Of a stretch of DNA of 64,000 bases, positions 1-7,571 are shown one piece after another. Origin of the DNA: Mesorhizobium xinjiangense (lineage in GTDB: Bacteria; Pseudomonadota; Alphaproteobacteria; Rhizobiales; Rhizobiaceae); assembly GCF_009749525.1 (NCBI RefSeq), contig NZ_WOAC01000020.1, positions 26,029 through 90,028 on the forward strand, read 5' to 3'. The position numbers and the translations under genes are program-made. Under the pieces are notes generated by a model, which was given only the letters and a program-made list of their open reading frames with translations, was not told where the DNA came from and did not search any database. Within the stretch, counting starts at the first letter, position 1. Each line of letters begins with the position of its first letter.

Positions 1-2
1 CG

Positions 3-812
3 CGCCTGCAGATGGGGGCGGCCATCGTGATCTGGCTGCTGCTGGTTCTGGCGCTGGCGCGGCCCGAACGGCTGGGCGAGCCCGTCGAAATGAACAAGTC
101 CGCCCGCGACGTCATTCTCGCCATCGACATATCGGGCTCGATGGACGCCAAGGATTTCACCGCGCCGGACGGCACCAAGAAGCAGCGGCTTGCAGGCGTG
201 CGCGGCGTGGTCGACGATTTCATCGCCGGGCGCGAAGGCGACCGCATGGCGCTGATCGTGTTCGGCTCCAAAGCCTATGTGCAGGCGCCGCTGACCGAAG
301 ATCTGCAGACGATCAGCGAGCTCCTCGACCAGACCGAGGTCGGGATGGCCGGGCCGCACACCGCACTTGGCGATGCCATCGGCCTTTCGATCCGCACCTT
401 CGAGGCGAGCGACATCGAACAGCGGCTTCTGATCCTGCTTTCGGACGGAACGGATACGGCCAGCCGCATGAGCCCCGTCAACGCGGCCGAGATCGCCAAT
501 GACAGGGACATAGAGATTTACACCATCGGCGTCGGCGACCCGAACGCCTCGGGCGAGGATCGCGTTGATATCGCGACCCTGCAGGACATCGCCAAGCGCA
601 CCGGGGGACGGTACTTCTTTGCCGAGGATGAGGACGGCCTCGAGCAGGTCTACGACCGGATCGACCAGCTTGCGCCGCGCCAGACGGAAACATTGTCCTA
701 TCGCCCGCGGCAGCCATTGGCCTTCATGCTTCTGGCGGCGGCCAGCCTCATCGGCGCGATGACCATCGCGGTGCTCGCCTTTTTCAGCGCCCGGAGGGTG
801 CGACGGGCATGA
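3..812 (+). CDS. VWA-domain membrane protein, BatA-like (5' truncated by window edge)
   Basis: The frame is open to the window edge, so the ATG at position 12 is probably internal and the N-terminus lies upstream. Residues are numbered from that Met. A hydrophobic helix (about 4-17) is followed by a von Willebrand A domain with an intact metal-ion site: DISGS at 39-43, a Thr in GPHTALGDA, and an Asp in LSDGTD. A second helix near the C-terminus (about 235-258) would anchor the domain to the inner membrane facing the periplasm. This is the arrangement of BatA-type proteins, which sit with MoxR ATPases and DUF58 proteins in envelope-maintenance or metal-insertion operons. Its stop overlaps the start of the next gene by 4 bases, so the two are translationally coupled. 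The specific role is not known. Confidence 0.85.
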   Translation, partial: RLQMGAAIVIWLLLVLALARPERLGEPVEMNKSARDVILAIDISGSMDAKDFTAPDGTKKQRLAGVRGVVDDFIAGREGDRMALIVFGSKAYVQAPLTEDLQTISELLDQTEVGMAGPHTALGDAIGLSIRTFEASDIEQRLLILLSDGTDTASRMSPVNAAEIANDRDIEIYTIGVGDPNASGEDRVDIATLQDIAKRTGGRYFFAEDEDGLEQVYDRIDQLAPRQTETLSYRPRQPLAFMLLAAASLIGAMTIAVLAFFSARRVRRA

Positions 813-2326
813 CGGATCTTCGCCTGTTCATCGACGCGTTCCATTTCATCAGGCCGGCCTGGCTTGTGCTCGTGCCGGTCATCGTCGTGATCTGGTTTTT
901 CGTGCGCCGCCGGGCGACCCGGCCCGCCATGGAGCTGGAAGGCATTGCCGCACATCTGCGCCGGGCGCTGACGGTGGGCGGCGGGAAAAGGCGGCTCGTG
1001 CTGCCGATCGACGGTGCCGCATTGGCGCTCGTGCTCGCCGCGCTGGGTGCTGCCGGGCCGACCTGGTCGCGCGTGCCGGACCCCTTTGTCGCGCAGACGG
1101 CGCCCCTCGTCATAGTGCTGAAGGTCACGTCGTCGATGGAGCAGGAGGATCTGGCTCCCTCCCGGCTGGAACGCTCCAAGCAAAAGATCCGCGACCTGCT
1201 CGAACTGCGCGCCGGCGGGCGCACGGCGCTCATCGCCTATGCCGGCACGGCGCATTCGGTGGTGCCGATGACGGAGGACCCCAATGTCGTCCAGCCCTAT
1301 CTGGAGGGCCTGTCGCCCGAAGTCATGCCCGAAGACGGCGACGATGCGGCGGCGGCGCTCGAACTGGCGCAAAATGATCTTGCCAAGGAGAATGCGCCGG
1401 GCGGCATTCTGTTCGTGACCGATGCGATAGAAACGGTCGATGTCAGCGCGATCGACGCGGTCGAGGAAGCCAGCATCGCGGTGCTCGCCATGCTGCCCGG
1501 CGGCACGAATGATCGCGGCATCGACAGTCTCGGCATTTCCGTCGTCCGCGCGACCCCGGACGATGGCGATGTGCGCACGCTCGATCGCCAGTTGAACGCC
1601 GCCTATCAGCGCGCCCTCACCGAGGAAGGCACCCAGCCCTGGGACGATCGCGGCTGGATCCTCGGTTGGCCGGCGGCCCTTCTGGCGCTCCTGTGGTTCC
1701 GCCGCGGCTGGACCATGCGCTGGTCGCTGTTCCTGGCGCTCAGCATGGGGATCATGCCGCCGGCGCCGGCACAGGCCGAGGGCATCGCCGACTGGTTCTT
1801 CACACCGGACCAGCAGGGCCGCATCGCCTATCAGCGCAAGCATTTCGACCAGGCGGCGGAACTGTTCGTCGATCCGATATGGAAGGGCGAGGCGCTTTCT
1901 CGCGACGGGCAGTACAGCGAGGCGGCAAAGGTCCTTGCCCGGCTCGACACGGCCGATGCCGCCTTCCGGGAGGGGTTGGCGCATGTCAAGGGACGCGAAT
2001 ACCGCGAGGGGATCGCCGCATTCGAGGAGGCCCTCAAGCGCGATCCCGACTATCCGGGCGCAGCCGAAAATCTCGAGACCGCCAAGCAGATCCTCGATTA
2101 CGTCGAGACTGCCCGCGAGCAGTCCGACACCGGCGAGGAATCCGGCGAAGGCGCCGACGATGTGGTATTCGACAATGAGGATGCGCGCGGTGCAGACACT
2201 CAAATTCAGGGAGCAGACGAAGAAGGAGGACTGCTGACGGCCGAGCAATGGATGAACACGGTCGATACCGATCCCGGCGATTTCCTCCGCCAGCGCTTCG
2301 CGATCGAGGCAGCGAGGGGACAATGA
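809..2326 (+). CDS. VWA plus TPR membrane protein, BatB/BatC-like
   Basis: 505 residues. Two hydrophobic segments (about 17-33 and 68-84) precede a von Willebrand A domain. A further membrane stretch (about 280-315) precedes a tetratricopeptide region (about 345-430), where the repeat EGIAAFEEALKRDPDYPGA is clear. The tail is acidic. BatB and BatC functions thus appear fused, as in many alphaproteobacterial operons. The usual MIDAS motif DxSxS is degenerate: the visible residues are KVTSS at 105-109, with Lys in place of the metal-binding Asp. This domain probably does not bind metal in the normal way and may act as a partner of the intact VWA protein upstream. It overlaps both neighbours by 4 bases. 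Confidence 0.82.
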   Translation: MTDLRLFIDAFHFIRPAWLVLVPVIVVIWFFVRRRATRPAMELEGIAAHLRRALTVGGGKRRLVLPIDGAALALVLAALGAAGPTWSRVPDPFVAQTAPLVIVLKVTSSMEQEDLAPSRLERSKQKIRDLLELRAGGRTALIAYAGTAHSVVPMTEDPNVVQPYLEGLSPEVMPEDGDDAAAALELAQNDLAKENAPGGILFVTDAIETVDVSAIDAVEEASIAVLAMLPGGTNDRGIDSLGISVVRATPDDGDVRTLDRQLNAAYQRALTEEGTQPWDDRGWILGWPAALLALLWFRRGWTMRWSLFLALSMGIMPPAPAQAEGIADWFFTPDQQGRIAYQRKHFDQAAELFVDPIWKGEALSRDGQYSEAAKVLARLDTADAAFREGLAHVKGREYREGIAAFEEALKRDPDYPGAAENLETAKQILDYVETAREQSDTGEESGEGADDVVFDNEDARGADTQIQGADEEGGLLTAEQWMNTVDTDPGDFLRQRFAIEAARGQ

Positions 2327-3621
2327 GAACGTTTCTCCTTCTCGTCACCGTCTTCGTCCTGTCGGCCGGCGTCGTGCGCGCGCAGGACCCCGACCAGCCT
2401 GCAGCGCAGCCGCCCGCGCAGCCGATCGTCGAGACCGAGCTCGACACGTCGGAGGTGGTGCCCGGCCAGTATGCGACGCTGCGCGTGACGGTTCTGGTGC
2501 CCACTTGGCTGCCCAAGCCGGTGGAGTTTCCGTCGATGGAGGCGCCGAACCTCAGGGTGCGTCTGCCGGAGCGTTCGACCGGGCCGACGAGCCGAACCGT
2601 CGACGGCGAGGCGTGGTCGGGCGTCAGCCGGCGCTATCTGATCTCGCCCATGGTGGCCGACACGTTCGACATTCCGGCCCAGACGATCTCCGTCACCTAT
2701 GCCGTTCCCGGAAGCTCCGATCCGACGCAGGTCGATTTGCAGACGGAACCCGTCACCATTACCGGCGTCGTGCCGCAAGGCGCGGAAGATCTCGATCCCT
2801 TCATTGCTGCCGAGAGCCTGAAGCTCACCCAGGACGTGACCCAGCCCACGACCGGCCTGAAGCCGGGCCAGAGCATCAAGCGCACGGTGACGGTGCAGAT
2901 GGAAGGCGCTTCACCCATCGTGCTTCCCGCGCTGATGCCTGCCCTTGAAATCGACGGGATCGCCGCCTATCCAGACCAGCCCGCGATCAGCGAAAAGGAC
3001 GAGCGCGGCGTCCTTTCGGGAACGCGCACGGAGACCGAAACCCTGATGGCCGAAGGCGGCGGCAGCGGCCATGCTCCGGGCATCGAGTTGCGCTGGTTCA
3101 ACCTGAAATCGGGCGCCGTCGAGACGGCCTCGGTGGACGGCTTCGACATTTCCGTGGACGGTCCGCCTGCAGTGCGAGAGGGGGACGACCGCTCGCGGCT
3201 TGTTCTTGCGGTGGCGGGGCTTGCCGCGCTTGTCGTCCTGGCCCTGTTCGCCATGGCGATCCGGCGTTACGGGCCGCGCCTGTCAGCGGCCCGGCGCAAC
3301 AGTCAGGAGCGCCGCCGCGCCAGCAAGGCATGGGCGGAACGCGAGCTGCTGAAGGCGGTTAGACGGCGCGATTATCACGCGACCCTGCGCGCCCTCGATG
3401 AATGGGCCAGGCGTTCCCCTGTAACGGACCCGTCCCAGATCATTCCCGTCCAGCAGGCGCTGACGACGATCGGCAGATCAATCTATGGCCGTGGACAAGA
3501 TTCCCCGGCCTCCGCCAACTGGAGCGCCGTGGCCGAGGCGGTCGGGAAGGCGACGGCAGCGCATTCCAAGTCTGCCGGTATCGGCCTTCCGCCGCTCAAT
3601 CCCGAGACCGCCCGAAACTGA
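2323..3621 (+). CDS. BatD-like periplasmic protein with C-terminal anchor
   Basis: 432 residues from the ATG at 2323, which overlaps the preceding TGA (ATGA) and opens directly on a signal peptide (MRTFLLLVTVFVLSAG...VRA). An in-frame start 75 bases upstream would bury that signal peptide and was not used. The body is a beta-rich extracytoplasmic region, followed by a transmembrane helix at about 288-312 and a basic cytoplasmic tail. Signal peptide, repeated beta domains, one late helix, and position as last gene after two VWA genes all fit the BatD/oxygen-tolerance family. I infer a role in envelope stress tolerance or in assembling a partner enzyme. No catalytic motif is visible. Confidence 0.75.
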   Translation: MRTFLLLVTVFVLSAGVVRAQDPDQPAAQPPAQPIVETELDTSEVVPGQYATLRVTVLVPTWLPKPVEFPSMEAPNLRVRLPERSTGPTSRTVDGEAWSGVSRRYLISPMVADTFDIPAQTISVTYAVPGSSDPTQVDLQTEPVTITGVVPQGAEDLDPFIAAESLKLTQDVTQPTTGLKPGQSIKRTVTVQMEGASPIVLPALMPALEIDGIAAYPDQPAISEKDERGVLSGTRTETETLMAEGGGSGHAPGIELRWFNLKSGAVETASVDGFDISVDGPPAVREGDDRSRLVLAVAGLAALVVLALFAMAIRRYGPRLSAARRNSQERRRASKAWAERELLKAVRRRDYHATLRALDEWARRSPVTDPSQIIPVQQALTTIGRSIYGRGQDSPASANWSAVAEAVGKATAAHSKSAGIGLPPLNPETARN

Positions 3622-3667
3622 CACCTTCAGCGGCAAAGCGTGCAGGGCACTGACCTTGACCGGCCGG

Positions 3668-4138
3668 TCATCGCGTTGGCGGCGGCGGGCCTGATCTGCG
3701 GCTGAGACCGCGCCGGCGCTGAGGCTGCAGCGTTCCTGGCTGAACCTGGCGATGGAGCCTGGTCTGGTGCGCCTGCGGGCGGCTTGCCTTCCGACGCGGC
3801 TGTTCTGCCCTTGGCCGATCGGCCTTTTGTCTGGAATCCGAACGGTGGACCTTTCGAGGCCGGTCCGGGCGATGGGCGCGGTGATCGCGGTCATAGCGAC
3901 GGTGCCGGTCATAATGACGGTGCCGGTCGTAGTAGCGGGGTCGGTCGTAGCGGTAGCGCACGCGTGGACGGCTATCGTAGATGATTGCGCTGCCGACATA
4001 AGAACCGCTGCCGTAATAGGGGCCGTATGGCCCGTAACCGTCATAATCGTAATAGCCGGCATCAGAGACGCAGCCCGACAGGGACAGCCCGGCAAAGCCG
4101 ATGACGGCAAGGATGATCAGGAATCTGAAACGCATCAT
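3668..4138 (-). CDS. small Tyr/Arg-rich lipoprotein, function unknown
   Basis: 156 residues, convergent with the BatD-like gene. The N-terminus is a lipoprotein signal: a hydrophobic stretch ending in the lipobox LSGC, with Cys at residue 23. Residues about 27-45 are rich in Gly and Tyr, and about 55-150 are extremely rich in Arg, His, Asp and Pro with YDRHRHYDRHRRYDR-type repeats. The composition suggests an intrinsically disordered, strongly cationic envelope protein able to contact peptidoglycan, LPS or nucleic acid. I do not recognise a family. The start is the first of two adjacent ATGs. The low-complexity C-terminal half could be partly spurious, but the lipobox makes the N-terminal half convincing. 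Confidence 0.55.
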   Translation of the reverse strand: MMRFRFLIILAVIGFAGLSLSGCVSDAGYYDYDGYGPYGPYYGSGSYVGSAIIYDSRPRVRYRYDRPRYYDRHRHYDRHRRYDRDHRAHRPDRPRKVHRSDSRQKADRPRAEQPRRKASRPQAHQTRLHRQVQPGTLQPQRRRGLSRRSGPPPPTR

Positions 4139-4229
4139 CCGGTTCGCCTAACATCGAATTGTGGGCGTCTCGTGGCTGCTGCGGTGCGCGCCGAGGTGTT
4201 GGTGCGGCCATGGGGAGACAATGGCCGCT

Positions 4230-4892
4230 TCAGTCCAGATCGAAATCGACGAGGCGGCCCAAGCGGTCGAATTCCGCCTCTATCTCGCCGCCCGAGGCCG
4301 AGAAGCCCTCGATCTCGACCTCGCCGTCGTCCGAGATTTCGATCTTCCGCAGACCGCTGAGGTTCTGGAGCTGCGGGTGACGCGCGATGGAGTCCGGCAT
4401 GACGCGCTCAAGGAATGTGGTTGGCATCACGGCGCGGCGGCCTTCCGCCTCGATCTCGCGTACATGGCCGTCGCGGTCGACCTCGATCTCGATGCGCGTT
4501 CCGTCCGCCAGACGTGTCAGAAATTCCCGCTTGCCGTAGGGCCAGTCCCGGCTGCCGACGATTTCCAGGCCGAGGCCGCGCAGGGCGGCGGGCAGCTCCG
4601 CGTCGGAGGCCGTGGCGGCACCTGTTTCCTGCTGCGAGGCGCCATCAGTCTGGATATGCTCGGCGAGCATCTGATCGCCGTTGCGCTCGCCCGTCACCGT
4701 CAGGCGTTGTCCGGCCTGCACTTGCGGCGCGCCCGGCGGCGCCGTTACCAGAAGGTCACCGCTTCCCGTCTGCAGGACAAACCGATCGCCGAAGACTTGG
4801 CTCACCTCACCCGTCACCTCGAGCGGCTGGGCGTGTGCCATGGTGGCAAAGCATAGGGCCGTTACGGACAAACAGCGTCTGATTGCATTCAT
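4230..4892 (-). CDS. secreted protein with OB-like and PepSY-like regions
   Basis: 220 residues from the ATG at 4892, chosen because AGGAGA lies about 9 bases upstream and the protein then opens with a signal peptide (MNAIRRCLSVTALCFATMAHA). The mature N-terminus (about 22-75, VTGEVSQVFGDRFVLQTGSG) resembles a small OB-fold. The C-terminus (about 125-215) holds two KREFLTRLADGTRIEIEVDR-like strands typical of PepSY-type modules. It is probably periplasmic. No enzyme motif is seen. Homologues of this sort often inhibit or chaperone periplasmic enzymes, but nothing here identifies a partner. Confidence 0.6.
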   Translation of the reverse strand: MNAIRRCLSVTALCFATMAHAQPLEVTGEVSQVFGDRFVLQTGSGDLLVTAPPGAPQVQAGQRLTVTGERNGDQMLAEHIQTDGASQQETGAATASDAELPAALRGLGLEIVGSRDWPYGKREFLTRLADGTRIEIEVDRDGHVREIEAEGRRAVMPTTFLERVMPDSIARHPQLQNLSGLRKIEISDDGEVEIEGFSASGGEIEAEFDRLGRLVDFDLD

Positions 4893-5000
4893 CGCAGCAT
4901 TCTCCTGGTCCGACTTAGGCTTCTGGTTGAAGAGAGGCAAGGATCAGTGCTGAAACGTTGCGCGTCAAGATGCGACGTGATTGCTGAAGCCGGAGAGAAA

Positions 5001-5777
5001 TCAGCCGAAGTTCTCCTTCGAATCCGCCTTGCCCATCACCCAATAGCCGGACGCCTTCATCCAGGTGAGCGGATGGCCGCGTTCTTCGACCAGATAGGAG
5101 CGGATGGCCCGGGTCACCTTGGCTTCGGCGGCGATCCAGGCGAATGTTCCTTTTTCCAATTCGACCGTCTTGACGGCGTTCAAGAGCGCTGTCGGGTCGG
5201 CGGCTTCGGTAAGCGGGCGATGCACCCAAAGGGTCGTCAGGTCGGCCTCGGTGTCGAAGGTTTGGTGCTCCGCGGCATTCGTCACGGCGACGATGCTGGT
5301 GATGATCGTCCCCCGCGCCGCTTCCTCGATCCTGCGTCCAATGGCCGGCAAGGCGGTTTCGTCGCCGATCAGCAGCCAGCGCCTGACGTCGGAGGATACA
5401 ACGGCCGAACCGCGCGGACCGCCGACGACCAGCGTGTCGCCGGGCCGCGCTTCGAGCGCCCACTGCGTTGCCGGGCCGGCGTCGTGGACAGCAAAGTCGA
5501 TGACGAGCGTGCGCGCGGCATTGTCGAAGCTTCGGGGCGTGTATTCGCGCCGCTCGACGCCGTCGGGACCGTCGGGGGAGGGCGCGGCGATCTTGATGTG
5601 ATCGTCCGGCGCCAGGCTGACGAAATCCGCGAGTTCTTCGCCGCTTAAGGTGATGCGCAGCATCTTGGGCGTGAGCTTTTCGATCTCGGTAACCGTCAGC
5701 GAACGCCGCTTGAGTTCATGGCGCACGCGCTCGATGCCCGGAGCGGACGTCGTGATGTCGGAGTTGGTGATATTCAT
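5001..5777 (-). CDS. siderophore-interacting protein (FAD-dependent ferric-siderophore reductase)
   Basis: 258 residues, the normal length for the SIP/ViuB/YqjH family. The N-terminal FAD-binding barrel carries REYTPRSFD at about 77-85, the flavin-contacting RxYTxR signature. The middle has GPRGSAVV and LLIGDETALPAIGRRIE, the typical NAD(P)H-side motif. The C-terminus ends in a GYWVMGKAD segment. These cytoplasmic enzymes reduce iron in imported ferric siderophores so that it is released. No siderophore transporter is adjacent, so the partner must be encoded elsewhere. I could not identify a convincing iron-responsive operator in the 292 bases upstream. Confidence 0.88.
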   Translation of the reverse strand: MNITNSDITTSAPGIERVRHELKRRSLTVTEIEKLTPKMLRITLSGEELADFVSLAPDDHIKIAAPSPDGPDGVERREYTPRSFDNAARTLVIDFAVHDAGPATQWALEARPGDTLVVGGPRGSAVVSSDVRRWLLIGDETALPAIGRRIEEAARGTIITSIVAVTNAAEHQTFDTEADLTTLWVHRPLTEAADPTALLNAVKTVELEKGTFAWIAAEAKVTRAIRSYLVEERGHPLTWMKASGYWVMGKADSKENFG

Positions 5778-6069
5778 CTGAGTCCTTTCAGGATCCGGTT
5801 CCGGTTCTGCTGGACACAGCCGCGCAGACCGAAACCGGCGAATACGGTTCGATCATGCGCGTTGATTGACGTTAACGCTTACGTGCAAGGGCGTTCCGCC
5901 CGTGCGGATTTCGGCTATGTAGAATGCCATCATGGCAAGCGCAAGAATGGATCCGGACCCGGCGATCAAAATTTGTTGAGTGAAACTATCATGATTTTTC
6001 CGTCACACAACCGCTCGATTGGCGGTCGAAACAGCATGCCGATGCTCAACCCGGGAACAGACAACAGTC

Positions 6070-7122
6070 ATGTCGATCAGGATCGCGGCTTCCTTCCTTT
6101 CGTTCATGCTTCTCGTCGCCGGGCCGTTGCCCGTTGCGGCGCAGCAACCCTCATCCGAGCAGCCTGCGTCTTCGACTGCGCCTTCGCTTGCGGCCATTGT
6201 CGATAAGGCGGCGGCGTTGGATCAGCTGGAAACGCTGATCGTCGCGCGCGACGGCGAGATCCTGGTCGAAGAGGGGTTTGGCGGACATTCGACGACCACA
6301 CCGACCAACATCAAGTCCGCCTCCAAGGCGATCATCGCGGCCCTTGTCGGCATCGCCATCGACAAGGGCCTGCTCGAAGGGCCGGACCAGCCGATCGCGC
6401 CTTTGCTGGCCGACAAGCTGCCGGAAGACGCCGACCCGCGGCTCGAACGCGTCACAATCGGCAACCTGTTGTCCATGCAGGCCGGGCTCGAGCGCACGTC
6501 CGGTCGCAATTACGGCCGCTGGGTGGCGAGCCGCGACTGGGTGCGCGAAGCGCTCGCGCAACCCTTCGTCGACGAGCCGGGCGGCGGCATGCTCTATTCG
6601 ACCGGCAACACGCATCTGCTCTCGGCGATCCTGACGCGGCAGGGCAGACGCTCGACGCTGCAGCTCGCGCGCGAATGGCTGGAGCCCGTCGAAGGCTTTG
6701 TCATAGCCGACTGGATGCGCGACCCGCAGGGCGTCTATTTCGGCGGCAACCAGATGGCGATGAGCCCGCGCTCCATGCTTGCCTTCGGCGAGCTCTTCCG
6801 CAATGGCGGCCGTGCCGGCGGCCAGCAGGTGGTGCCCGAGGCCTGGATCGAGCAATGCTGGCAGCCGCGCACGCGTTCCGTGTTTCACGACGACCAGTAT
6901 GGCTATGGATGGTTCCTGACCGAGATGGCCGGGCATGACGTCAACTATGCCTGGGGCCACGGCGGCCAGATGATCTATGTCGCGCCCGGTCTCGGCCTGA
7001 CGGTGGTCATGACGTCGGCGGCGGACCGGCCGTCCGCACGCAACGGCCATCGCGATCGGCTGCACGGGCTGATGCAGGACATCGTCCGTTCCGTGAACGC
7101 CGCGGAATCGGCCGCAGACTGA
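6070..7122 (+). CDS. secreted serine hydrolase, class C beta-lactamase/PBP4* family
   Basis: 350 residues from the ATG at 6070. An in-frame start 51 bases upstream would put non-hydrophobic sequence before the evident signal peptide (MSIRIAASFLSFMLLVAG...AAA). The catalytic SxxK is SASK in NIKSASKAII, and YSTGNTHLLSAIL supplies the second active-site Tyr block. The C-terminal region has YGYGWFLTEMAGHDVNYAWGHGGQ, where HGGQ occupies the KTG-like position. This fold covers esterases, D-amino-acid peptidases and beta-lactamases. The HGG variant is more common in esterase or peptidase members, so antibiotic resistance should not be assumed. It faces the convergent sRNA region downstream. Confidence 0.82.
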   Translation: MSIRIAASFLSFMLLVAGPLPVAAQQPSSEQPASSTAPSLAAIVDKAAALDQLETLIVARDGEILVEEGFGGHSTTTPTNIKSASKAIIAALVGIAIDKGLLEGPDQPIAPLLADKLPEDADPRLERVTIGNLLSMQAGLERTSGRNYGRWVASRDWVREALAQPFVDEPGGGMLYSTGNTHLLSAILTRQGRRSTLQLAREWLEPVEGFVIADWMRDPQGVYFGGNQMAMSPRSMLAFGELFRNGGRAGGQQVVPEAWIEQCWQPRTRSVFHDDQYGYGWFLTEMAGHDVNYAWGHGGQMIYVAPGLGLTVVMTSAADRPSARNGHRDRLHGLMQDIVRSVNAAESAAD

Positions 7123-7144
7123 ACCTTTCCGCGCCGTCCGGTCA

Positions 7145-7260
7145 AAAAAAAGCCCACTGCCGGGAGGAGGAGGCAGTGGGCTTGGATCTCGACACGGCAC
7201 GGGAGGAGGTGTGCCGTATGAGCTGTCAGCTTTCCGGGAGGAGGTGGATCGCTGACAGGG
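7145..7260 (-). ncRNA. CCUCCUCCC-loop small RNA (cuckoo/CcsR-like)
   Basis: Read on the minus strand, three consecutive hairpins each display CCTCCTCCC in the loop. Hairpin A has stem CTGTCAGC/GCTGACAG (7258 down to about 7223). Hairpin B has stem ACGGCAC/GTGCCGT (about 7217-7193). Hairpin C has a 12-bp stem AAGCCCACTGCC (7182-7149) running straight into eight T residues, so it is also the Rho-independent terminator. Paired hairpins exposing CCUCCUCCC are the hallmark of the alphaproteobacterial cuckoo family, which includes CcsR1-4 of Rhodobacter sphaeroides, stress RNAs whose loops can pair with purine-rich ribosome-binding sites. A promoter lies at the right distance upstream. The 5' end is inferred from that promoter. 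No DUF1127 gene, the usual companion, is present here. Confidence 0.72.
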
Positions 7261-7264
7261 ATGC

Positions 7265-7316
7265 TGATAGCGCGGCCCTCAGTGCTGAGACAACCATCAG
7301 TTTTGCATAGCTGATG
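7265..7316 (-). promoter_or_regulatory. promoter and activator-type dyad for the CCUCCUCCC sRNA
   Basis: On the minus strand TTGTCT (7293-7288) and CTATCA (7270-7265) are separated by 17 bases, and the start point would fall at about 7258, where the first hairpin begins. Just upstream is a perfect dyad, CATCAG-N10-CTGATG (7295-7316), centred about 48 bases before the start. This is the normal place for a LysR-type activator. The CTAT-type -10 could also suit a heat-shock sigma factor. Confidence 0.55.
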
Positions 7317-7414
7317 TGCAGACCGATGGGTGATGAAATTAGATGCAAATGCCGTCTTCATTTGCGCAGATTCGGCCTTCGAAAGATCATTCCCGGTCGG
7401 GTGTCCACACGGCC

Positions 7415-7530
7415 TTAGAACATGTCCCGCTCAAACGGTGACGTTTGAGCGAAAAGGTACATGTTCAAGCATATTGATCTGGCGCGCATATCCTTGCGTC
7501 AAACGTTTCCGTTTGAAGCGAACGCGCGCT
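7415..7530. repeat. mosaic palindromic repeat, copy 1 (modules P and Q)
   Basis: Module P is a nested palindrome: GAACATGT...ACATGTTC enclosing CGCTCAAACG/CGTTTGAGCG (here with a GTGA-centred loop). Module Q follows: GGCGCGCATAT, then a TCAAACG/CGTTTGA hairpin, then GCGAACGCGCGCT. The copy lies between the sRNA and the 3' end of the LigM-like gene. It differs from copy 5 by scattered substitutions. The remainder of the gap, 7317-7414 and 7531-7571, shows nothing recognisable. Confidence 0.8.
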
Positions 7531-7571
7531 ATTCGAGCGCCACCCTGCCTCGTGGCGCTCTATAGCTGCTG

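Noticed and set aside
5855..5885. TTGACGTTAACGCTTACGTGCAA as a MerR-type operator between the SIP gene and the serine hydrolase
   Set aside because: The symmetry is imperfect, no MerR gene is nearby, and it is not at a clear promoter spacing to either gene.
6070..7122. Serine hydrolase as an antibiotic-resistance beta-lactamase
   Set aside because: The SxxK motif is shared with esterases and peptidases, the third motif is HGG-type, and nothing in the context suggests resistance.
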